In this document: in pieces, positions 56,341 to 64,000 of the stretch
Position numbering within the stretch: the first letter of the stretch is position 1
How the letters are laid out: every line of letters begins with the position of its first letter
Source: Ceratopteris richardii
Lineage: Eukaryota > Streptophyta > Polypodiopsida > Polypodiales > Pteridaceae
Reading direction: 5' to 3'
NCBI GenBank assembly: GCA_020310875.1
Contig: CM035433.1
Coordinates: 111,365,306 to 111,429,305 of the forward strand
DNA length: 64,000 bases
Notes under the pieces: generated by a model
Databases searched by the model: none
Seen by the model: only the letters and a program-made list of their open reading frames with translations
What the model was told of the DNA's origin: nothing
Position numbers and translations under genes: made by a program

Positions 56341-56821
56341 GTGCAAGGTGTGCACAAGAGCAGGCTTGGAGAAGGTGGAGGTTTGGTGCAGAGGAGGCCG
56401 GCAGCAACAAGTCAAATTTGCCACTAACTATTTAGTTGAAAAAGCTCAGCTTTGGTGGAATGATCTTTGTCATAGTGCAGATTGTCGAAGAACATGGAAG
56501 GCTTTTCAAGAAAAGTTTAAAGAGTCTTTTCTACGCCTACAGTTCAACCTACATGTTCGACAATTATGGGCTAAATTTACATGGATGGAAGGTGATACAT
56601 TTACAACCTATACAGACCGGCTCTACCAATACCTAGTATCTCTTCGCTTGCTTGAAGATGTCTCAGATGATACTATGAAGAAGAAGTATAATGATGGTTT
56701 AGAGAAGGAGATTCAAGCAAATCTTCGCTCATGCCGACCAACATCCCTTCATGAAGCTATTGCCTTTACTCATCATGCAGAGAATGAGTACCAATCGATT
56801 ATCAAGAGGATTAGTTTGTAG
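56341..56821 (+). pseudogene. Gypsy-X gag capsid core
   Basis: An open frame whose residues from about 56408 (KFATNYLVEKAQLWWNDL) match the gypsy retrotransposon gag domain: WKAFQEKFKESFL, GDTFTTYTDRLYQYL, DTMKKKYNDGLEKEIQ, SLHEAIAFTHHAENEY. It ends at 56821 without a zinc knuckle, protease or RT; the next feature is the 3' LTR. The element is thus a gag-only, internally deleted gypsy. Its N-terminal gag part lies inverted at 61606-61824. Confidence 0.8.
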
Positions 56822-57127
56822 CAGCCATATCAACAACAGCAGTCTTTTCACTAGCCTAATTTTCTTTGATTATATGTAATGCATTTACACATAGAATTTA
56901 GTATGTAGGATCATACTTTAGATATACTTTTGAAAATGAATTAGAATATGACTTATTTAAAGGCTATGTCAGCACCTCATAGATAAGCTTAATAATTTAA
57001 TGCCTCCATGAACATTTCCATGCATGTGTTTTTACACTGAACATGCTTATTTTTGTTCAATGATGGAACATGTGAATGGCCATCCATGTCTATTTTTATT
57101 TTATCAACTCAGGTCAGTTGCTTTTTC
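56822..57127 (+). other. Gypsy-X 3' untranslated region
   Basis: About 300 AT-rich bases between gag and the polypurine tract. I see no further coding or repeat. Confidence 0.6.
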
Positions 57128-57139
57128 AACTGAGGGGCA
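57128..57139 (+). other. Polypurine tract of Gypsy-X
   Basis: AACTGAGGGGCA directly before the TGTTATGAG start of the 3' LTR. Confidence 0.8.
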
Positions 57140-57687
57140 TGTTATGAGTTATGGAATATGTTGAACAAAGAATTGTTGGAGTGTTAATTTATTAATGTAT
57201 TAATGTGTGTTGGTGTTTTTGACATAGAAGTTGAAGGTTCATGAGGGCGTGAAAGGTGTGAAAGGGCAGACATCAATAATCCGACTTTAGGGTGGACATC
57301 GATAAATCCGATTTATGATTTAGTTTGTAAATAAACCCATGTAGAAAGTTCTATTGTTAGAAATAGTTAGAAATACTTAGAAAAGTAGTGGTTAGAATAA
57401 GGGTCATTGTAGACCACAATTTCTGATATTAAAAGCAAAGGCTTTCTACAAAAGTTACCAAATTTTAGTTTCACGCTTGATTTTTGAAGCCGCTCTCATG
57501 TAACCACTCTTTTTGACGTAATCAAAACTTCCTATAAGTACATGCACTCTCTGGATTTTCGAAACACAGTGCATGGGGGGAGATTGCACCCAATACTGTG
57601 TACTATCTCGTCTAGTGGCGTGTTTATTTTTTTGTCTTTTCTGCATCCCGTAACCTCCGTGTGCATATGAGCAAGATCCTAATAACA
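57140..57687 (+). mobile_element. 3' LTR of Gypsy-X
   Basis: 548 bp, TGTTATGAG...CTAATAACA, followed by the target duplication ACATG (57688-57692). The inverted 5' LTR (62922-63270) matches it but lacks an internal segment of about 200 bp. Confidence 0.93.
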
Positions 57688-59771
57688 ACATGAGCAAACA
57701 TGAAGTGGTAAGAGGTCTTCCAAAATTTAATAGCATTGGGCTACATGCGTTATGTGAAGCTTTTCAACTAAGAAAGCAAACAAGGAAACCATTCAAGAGG
57801 AGAAATTATGTGGTCCCAAATGTCTTGGACTTGATACATACAAATGTATGGGGACCTACCCAATAGGCATCAATTGCTTGTAATAGATTTTCTATCACCT
57901 TCATTGATGATCACTCAAGAAAGGTATGGTTGTTTTGTATGAAGCAAAAATCAAATGTGTTCTCAATATTCAAGAGATTTGGAACTCAAGTTGAAAGAGA
58001 AATAGGAAGGTCTATCAAAACCTTTGATTCAATGGTGGAGGGGAATACTTCTCCAAAGAATTGTCTGATTTTCTACAAGAGAATGGGATCAAAAGGTAGT
58101 TTACTTGTAGGTATACACCTCAATAAAATGGATGAGCTAAGAGCAAAGTAGGCAAATCACTGAAGTTGTGAGATGCATGCTTAACAAGATGAAGGTACCA
58201 TTGTACTTTTGGGCTTAAGCTACCACAACCGCCATTTACTTGATGAATAGGTGCACAACATCGGGTGTACATCACTTGACACCAGAGGAGGTATCTTCTA
58301 GTAAGAAACATGATCTTACACACATCAAAGTTTTTGGATGTGTTTGCTTTTTTCACATTCCACAAGAAGTTAGAACAAAGATGGAACCAAGGTCATAAAA
58401 ATGCATTTTTGTCAGCTACTCAAGGGACCAAAAAGGATATAAGTGTTACAACCCTACAACAAAGGAAGTAAGATACTCATGAGATGTGGTCTTTGATGAA
58501 CTAAGATCATGGTATGAAGATAAAGGAAAGGAAAAGGTTCTTGAAGAAGATTGTGATGATTATGTAGGAACTAATCAAAGAGAATTTCATCAATGGATCA
58601 CAAAGATTTCACATCCAGAGGCATCTACATCAAATGAAGAATGTTGAACATGGAGGGGGTAACTTGGAAGTCATTCTTTGTCTCCAAATTTAGCTTATAG
58701 TAGAGTCGAAGAAGCAATTGTTGCTCTAAATAGTGAGATAGATGTAAGTGAAGAAGAATATGAAGAGTTATTCAATCTAAAGGTAAAGCTAAATAGGTTA
58801 AAAAGAAACTCTTTAAAGGAAATGAAAGAAGATCTTCAAGTACAAGGTATCCCCTCAAAGGCTGAGTTATGATAGTTTCATGGAAAAAAAATTTGCAGAT
58901 GCATGTCATCAAAGAAAAAGAGCCTGAGACATATGAAGAAGCTTGCACACAAAAGAAATGGAAGCAAGCTAGGAAAGAGGAGATCAAATCTCTCAAAGTT
59001 AATCACACATGGAAGATAGTGCCAAAGAAAGAAGTTATGAAGATTGTTTCAAACAAATGGGTGTTTAAAGTAAAGAGGAACATTGATGCTTCACTAGCTA
59101 GACACAAAGCTAGATTGCTTGCCGAAGGATTTCAAAAAACACAAGGCATAGATTATGATGATCTTCAACCCGGTTGCAAAGATGGGAACAATTGAAACTT
59201 TGATCGCAATCAGTGCTTCAAGGAGATGGCATGTATACCAACTCGACATAAAAATGTTGTTCTCAATGGAGAACTAGAGGAAGAGGTATACATGAGTCAA
59301 CCAGTTGGTTTTGAAGATGAAAAACAACCAAATTTTGTTTGAAGGCTGAAGACGGGACTTTATGGCTTGAAGCAAGCACCACGAGCATGGAATTGGAGAT
59401 TGGTAGATATCTAACTAAGTGTGGATACAACCCAAGTAGTGCAGATCCTTCATTCTACATGAAGAAGGAAGAGAATAGAGAGGTATATATCTGCATATAT
59501 GTTGATGATCTCATCATAACACGGAATGATGTTACAAGGATTAAAGATATGAAAAGAACACTTGCTATGGAGATCAAAATTTTATATCTCAAAGAGCTAA
59601 AATATTTTTTAGGATTTGAAGTTGAATATGGGAAAGGTGGCAACTACTTGATGCAAAGGAAGTACTTGTTGGATGTTCTTTTCAGATTTGGAATGAGTGA
59701 CTACAAACCACTCACTCAACCCATGGACACAAATACAAAGATTTTCTCAAATGATGGAGAACTATTGGAAC
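57688..59771 (+). pseudogene. Copia-F integrase and RT (right half)
   Basis: Starts in the pre-integrase (SKHEVVRGLPKF, CEAFQLRKQTRKPF). It continues with the integrase: LIHTNVWGP, FIDDHSRKVW, a damaged DGGGEYFSKE, VFGCVCFFHIP. After a long linker comes RT: KWVFKVKRNIDASLARHKARL, VYMSQPVGFED, GLYGLKQAPRAW and an intact YVDDLIITR (about 59500). It ends at about 59771 by abrupt change to Copia-D2 leader. Many frame changes. The gag-protease half is at 63271-64000 on the other strand. Confidence 0.9.
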
Positions 59772-61334
59772 AATCGCATGAAAATTGGTGAGCATACTCA
59801 GAGCTCGTTTTGGCCTCTGAATGCACTAGTAGAGTGCTTGTGTAGGCAATTTTGTATTTTTGTGCCAAAGATATATATATGTTCTGATTTGTCAGAATAA
59901 GTGCCTCCAGTCTGCTATAGGTTTAGCATAACTCCATGGGGTAGTTATGTTCAACGTTTTGAGATACAATCATTTTTCTACATCAGTGTATTTTAGTCAG
60001 TGGCCATGGCTAAAAGCAGTGATGTGTTTTGTATGTTGGCTATTGAGGATAAGTTGGACAATACCAATTACCCATTATTGGCTTATATGATGCATCATAT
60101 AAGCCAATAATGGGTAAGGAATATTGTGCAAGGTGTTGAAAAACATCCTATTACACTTGCAAACACAACTGTTGAAGGTGATGCAAATGGCATTGAAGAT
60201 GGTGATAATCTTTAGGTTCCTGTTTGTGTTGCAGTTCCAATTGCACCTATTGTAAAGCAACTTCGTTGGGATGGCAGAGATGCTCACACACATGCATGGA
60301 TAGCCTTGTCTGTCAAACACGCCATTATTCCTCACATTTGGTCTTGCAGGACAACAAAGGATGCTTGATATACTTAACACTTTATACCAGGCAAGGAATG
60401 AGACTCATGTTGCTTACCTCCGAAATCAGTTGGAGAGTGAGCACATGAATGAAGAAGGTTCCATGGATAGTTTTCTAACAAAGATCAAATACTTGAAGGA
60501 GCAGTTGATTTTTGCTGATGAAGTCTTGCTTGATAGTTCACTTTTGTAGACTGTTCTGAATGGTCTTCCAAATTCAGATTAGAGTTTTTCTTCTACTCTT
60601 TGATTGATGATGAAAGGCAACCCAAATGCCTTAACATTTGAGGAGTCAGACTTTGTTCTATTAAGTCTAGGCAGAATAGGTCCACTATGTGTGTTGCAGA
60701 TCAAGATTACCTAGCTAGTCAGAAGGGAAAAGTAAATGGAGCTCATCTATTAGTAAGCAAAATTCTGCTAATTCTGCACAACCAAAGAAGGATGATAGAG
60801 ACAAGAAGAAAACAGAAAAGCAAAAATTGTTTTGCAAATAGTATAAAGGAAATGATCATGTCATAAAGAGCTATCCAAAATTGGTTGCAAAAAGGGCAAA
60901 GAAAAACAAGGTTGGAATGGTTGTTGCAGAGGCCTCTACACCCAAAACATAGTCTAATAATCTTGTGTAGAATGAAGAATGGGCATTTACTACGTTTTGC
61001 ACTTATGGCCCATCTTCTCATGAACAGTGTATGCCTATAGTAGACTCAAATGTTTGATACTTTGATAGTGGGTCAACCAAACATATTACCTCATAGCACA
61101 GTTTCTTCACTTCACTTAAGCCTGCACCTATAGGGAATACTGTCACATGCACCAACAAATCCTCTTATCCTATCATGGGAGTTAGTAAGATTATTCTGAC
61201 TACTACTAATTGTAGTTCTTTTACATTGTCAGATGCTTTATTTGTGCCAAGGATCAAGAAAAATCTGTTATTAGTTTCAACATTATCCAAGATTGGCTTG
61301 GTTGTGAAATTTGTTAATGACAGATGTACAATTC
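59772..61334 (+). pseudogene. Copia-D2 leader, gag and protease (right half)
   Basis: Leader sequence similar to 52160-52440. Then gag from ATG 60006 (MAKSSDVFCMLAIEDKL, ARNETHVAYLRNQLESEHMNE in short blocks), a damaged zinc knuckle near 60830, and a protease with DSG changed to DSGS in YFDSGSTKHIT (about 61060). It runs to KFVNDRCTI, where LTR-D cuts it at 61334. Stops are frequent. It contains a 50-bp perfect palindrome at 60068-60117. Confidence 0.88.
60068..60117. repeat. 50-bp perfect palindrome in Copia-D2 gag
   Basis: Two 25-base arms, exactly complementary, centred on TGATGCATCA. The left arm matches Copia-D gag at the homologous place. The right arm replaces 22 bases found there. 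Confidence 0.98.
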
Positions 61335-61564
61335 TGTTGAAGTTAGATGTCTGCGGAAGCACACGAACAATACAAGGAAGAAGAAGAAGCTTGGAGCACA
61401 ACACACAATGCTGAATGTATTACCACTAGAATGTACAAAGATAAGTGGCCCGTTAGGGCAATAAGCATATATACAAGCCGGGGGAAAAAACCTCCTAAAG
61501 AGGGAAAAAAGTGCCTCCGCAGTCCTAGAGTGTTCACACACATCACTAGCTAAATATATCAACA
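61335..61564 (-). mobile_element. 3' LTR of Copia-D, inverted relative to its 5' LTR
   Basis: 230 bp, reverse complement of 51866-52096 with few differences. On the minus strand it follows a polypurine tract. Flanked on the left by AATTC (61330-61334), which matches AGTTC (minus strand of 51861-51865) with one change. Confidence 0.92.
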
Positions 61565-61577
61565 AATCCCCCCTAGG
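61565..61577 (-). other. Polypurine tract of Copia-D
   Basis: Minus-strand CTCCTAGGGGGGA-TT type run directly before the LTR start. Confidence 0.8.
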
Positions 61578-61605
61578 AGTGATGCAGTGAACAAGAAGCT
61601 GGCAC

Positions 61606-61824
61606 TCATGTATAAGGAGGTGCCAAGCTATGGGCAGAGACAATAGCTTTGACCACCCTTGTAAGGTTCTCTTCATCAGTTTGCATCTTTTGGAGTACAT
61701 CACATTGTCGGATCTCGTTCTGAGCGCCTCGAAGTTTGTGCCGTAGGAGTGCAAGTTGTTGCTTGAGTGTTACCTCAGGTAGAGGTGACTCGCCGAAATC
61801 CTCCATGGTGTTCGTAGGTTCCAT
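61606..61824 (-). pseudogene. Gypsy-X gag N-terminal part
   Basis: ATG at 61824 on the minus strand: MEPTNTMEDFGESPLPE, then a helical, Leu/Gln-rich part (LKQQLALLRHKLRGAQNEI). It is placed where a gag start is expected downstream of the primer site at 62908. It stops at 61606, near the inferred inversion breakpoint. No named domain is recognised in this short piece. Confidence 0.6.
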
Positions 61825-61989
61825 GAGGATGTAAAGAACAAAACCCTCTTGCTAGATATGTAAAAATAATTTTTGAGATTGTTTGAGTTAAAATGTAAAA
61901 GGAAGGGTTGTTCTTGGGAATTGAAAAAGTAAGAAAGAGATGAAAGTTATGTTAAATATAAGAAAAGATAACTACAGTGACAACACAAA

Positions 61990-62225
61990 GAGATACTGTA
62001 GTGGTAAAACACTTCGCTTGTGTGATTGAGGTTGTGGGTTCAAATCCTCCCACCTTGGTGAATATAAAACTCCTTATTGCCACTCATAAATTAAAATTGG
62101 TTTGTGCGTACCCAACGGTTGCCAAGGGAGCCTTGGGTGCCAAAGTAATGCCTTAGTTATGCCTTAAGTCATGCCTAAGTTCTATGCCTTAGTCGATGCC
62201 TTAGTCCACGCCTTGGAGTAAGCCG
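61990..62225 (+). repeat. tRNA-headed SINE-like module in Gypsy-X leader
   Basis: Plus strand: an A-box-like TAGTGGTAAAACAC near 61999 and a perfect B-box GGTTCAAATCC at about 62037-62047, spaced as in a tRNA-type Pol III promoter. The tail (62100-62225) is rich in ATGCCTTAG and closes with CGCCTTGGAGTAAGCCGAAGG. This matches the tail of the Copia-B module (GCCTTGGAGAAAGCCGAGTAGG near 31360). Antisense to Gypsy-X. Confidence 0.78.
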
Positions 62226-62372
62226 AAGGAGTAAACGTAGGTGTAAACATAGGTCCTGGTTCTGGAACTGGAGCCAAAGGAGTAAACGTAGGTGTAAATG
62301 TAGGTGTAAATGTAGGTGTAAATGTAGGTGTAAATGTAGGTGTAAACATAGGTGTAAACATAGATGTAAAAG
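62226..62372. repeat. 12-bp tandem repeat (TAGGTGTAAAYG type)
   Basis: About ten imperfect copies of a 12-base unit TAGGTGTAAATG or TAGGTGTAAACA, interrupted by a short spacer near 62255-62275. Confidence 0.93.
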
Positions 62373-62399
62373 TAGGTTCTGGTCCTGGAACTGGAACAG

Positions 62400-62830
62400 A
62401 AACTAAAACTGAAACAGAAACAACAACAAGAACAGGAATCGGAATTGAAATCGAAAACGGAAACAAAAACGGAAATGAAAATCGAAAACGAAAACAAAAA
62501 CAGAAACAAAAACTGGAATCGAAATCAAAATCAGAATCAAAATCAGAAATGGAAATGGAAATGGAAACAAAAACTGGAACTGGGTCGGAATCAAAATTCG
62601 AATCACAGTCAGAATCAGAATCAGAATCAGAATCAGAATCAGAATCAAAATCAAAATCAGAATCAGCATCAGAATCAGAATCAGAATCAGAATCAGAATT
62701 AGAATCAGAATCAGAATCAAAATCAGAATCAGAATCAGAATCAGAATCAGAATCAGAATCAGAATCAGAATTAGAATCAGAATCAGAATCAGAATCAGAA
62801 TCGGAATCGAAATCAAAATCGGAGTCGAAT
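62400..62830. repeat. Hexanucleotide microsatellite (TCAGAA)n with variants
   Basis: Long run of TCAGAA with TCAAAA, TCGGAA and TTAGAA variants, cleanest at 62605-62800, and a more diverged AAC/GAA-rich flank at 62400-62600. It produces open frames (Ser-Asp on minus, Ser-Glu or Asn-Gln on plus) that are by-products. Confidence 0.95.
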
Positions 62831-62907
62831 CGCGAACAGAGAACAGCAAAACAGAGAACAATCACCAAAACGAACAGAAACAGACCCCTCCGTAGTGACG
62901 CGTGCAA

Positions 62908-62921
62908 GGCTCGGATACCAC
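62908..62921 (-). other. Primer binding site of Gypsy-X
   Basis: Minus-strand TGGTATCCGAGCC, one base after the LTR end, is a Met-tRNA-like site with one change. Confidence 0.85.
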
Positions 62922-63270
62922 TGTTATCAGGATCTTGCTCACACACATAGAGGTTACGGATGCAAAAAACATAGAAAAATAGACACACCAGGAGACGAGA
63001 TAGGATGCAGTATTGGGTGCAATCTCCCCCCATGCACTTTGTTTTGACAGTCCACATAGTGCATGTATTTATAGGAATTTTTTATTATGTCGAAAAGAGT
63101 GGTTACATGAGAGTGGCTTCAAAAATCAAGTGTGAAAGTAAAAGTTGGTAACTTTTTTCACGCCCTCACGAACCTTCAGCTGCTATATCAAAAACACCAA
63201 AAGACATTAATACATTAATAAATTAACACTCCAACAATTCCTTATTCAACATATTCCATAACTCATAACA
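62922..63270 (-). mobile_element. 5' LTR of Gypsy-X, inverted relative to its 3' LTR
   Basis: 349 bp, matching 57140-57687 except for an internal deletion of about 200 bp (missing the counterpart of about 57252-57447). Flanked on the right by CATGT (63271-63275), whose minus-strand reading ACATG equals the flank of the 3' LTR. Confidence 0.92.
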
Positions 63271-64000
63271 CATGTCATTTAGCTTTGGAATGTTCATGTG
63301 TCCTATTCTTTTGTGCCATAAGTCTAGCTCCGAAATCTTCTTGTTCCCAAATTGAATGTACATGACCTTTCCATGTGGATGTTGGACATCCTTCCTTCTC
63401 TTTGACCTTGAGCAATGACCTTGAAACCTTCTTTTTTATTCTTTATGAAGCACACTTTCTCATTGAATATGACATGATAACCCGTGTCTACAATTGGTCC
63501 TACTCAAATCAAGTTCTTTGAAATTGTAGGACCATGAAGAACATTAGATAGTACCTTTGCTCTATTTGTATCTCCAAGCCTTATATCTTCAATATGTTCA
63601 ATCGTGTATTGAGTATCATTCTATTTCAACACATCCTTTTCCACTTGGTACATGTAGATTAGTGAAAAAACTTCCTTGGCATGGCATATGGTTACTACAA
63701 CTTGAATCAATATACCATTTTTTTCAAATTCATAAGAGCTTATATTCTCATGTCTCATTGCAAGTAAAGTGTCCTTGCTTCATTCACTTGAGGTGCTTGC
63801 ATGGTTGCTTTGACTCTTTTGATTGCCTCCATTTGGTCTTCCATTTTTTAGCTAACAATCACTAGCATAGTGTCCTACTTTAACACAATGATAGCATATT
63901 ATACCTTTATGAGAATTGTAGGAGTCTCAACCTCTTTCTCTACTTCTACCTAGACCTCTTCCTTGTGTGTTGGCATTTGATCCATCCTTCTTGTCTTCAA
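63271..64000 (-). pseudogene. Copia-F gag end, protease and pre-integrase start (left half)
   Basis: Minus strand from 64000: Arg-rich GRSRERG, zinc knuckle CYHCVKVGHYASDC (canonical CX2CX4HX4C) near 63890, a damaged protease, GDTNRAKVLSNVLHGPTISKNLI, VCFIKN, and ELDLWHKRIGHMNIPKLNDM (in short blocks), which is the pre-integrase start. Coding stops exactly at the Gypsy-X LTR, and the next codons are at 57688. The window ends inside gag. Confidence 0.88.

Noticed and set aside
61990..62060. Functional tRNA gene
   Set aside because: A and B boxes are present, but I could not fold a full cloverleaf with an acceptor stem; it continues into a SINE-like tail.
62182..63057. 291-codon Ser-Asp repeat protein on the minus strand (and Glu/Asn-rich frames on the plus strand)
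   Set aside because: Produced by the TCAGAA microsatellite; the frame begins inside the Gypsy-X LTR and has no recognisable domain.

Overview
This 64 kb window looks like an intergenic, repeat-filled stretch of a large plant nuclear genome. AT-rich Ty1/copia and Ty3/gypsy LTR retrotransposons fill almost all of it. They use plant-type primer sites (initiator-Met tRNA for copia, an Asp-tRNA-like site for one gypsy lineage). I found no host gene, no functional rRNA or tRNA gene, no CRISPR array and no bacterial-type operon. The species cannot be named from the sequence; a fern, gymnosperm or large-genome angiosperm would fit. Element names used here (Copia-L, -H, -O, -A, -B, -B2, -C, -D, -D2, -E, -F; Gypsy-1, -2, -X) are local labels only.

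Left part (1-35.6 kb). A copia 3' end (Copia-L) sits in a copia fragment (Copia-H). Then comes a five-deep nest: Copia-O (-) is split by Copia-A (+, 4190-34645); Copia-A is split inside integrase by Copia-B (-, 6984-31794, 5-bp target duplication with one mismatch); Copia-B is split by Gypsy-1 (-, 10282-29237); and the 3' LTR of Gypsy-1 is split by Copia-C (+, 10961-17429, perfect AATTG duplication). Copia-C is youngest: its two 1034-bp LTRs differ at about 4 positions, yet its polyprotein has one in-frame stop and one frameshift.

Middle (35.7-51.3 kb). Copia-E (+) has lost its RT and RNase H. Gypsy-2 (-) belongs to the Gypsy-1 lineage, is cut off in RT, and carries in its leader an internally deleted Copia-B relative (Copia-B2, 46707-49947, perfect CCAAT duplication) that keeps an open RT-RNase H frame.

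Right part (51.3-64 kb). Two elements appear broken, with one LTR in each orientation: Copia-D (LTRs at 51866-52096 and 61335-61564) and Gypsy-X (LTRs at 57140-57687 and 62922-63270). The 5-bp target duplications and the reading frames of the interrupted host copies (Copia-D2 and Copia-F) match across the inverted halves. One inversion of roughly 55.6-61.6 kb explains both.

Most unusual points: Gypsy-1 carries a second retropepsin-like domain fused behind its integrase, and two tandem H2C2 zinc modules in front of the integrase core. The leaders of Copia-B, Copia-B2 and Gypsy-X hold antisense Pol III-type modules (5S-rRNA-like or tRNA-like heads) that share one GCCTTAG-rich tail. Two perfect hairpins, one a 50-bp palindrome, look like fold-back template-switch scars when compared with sister copies in the window.
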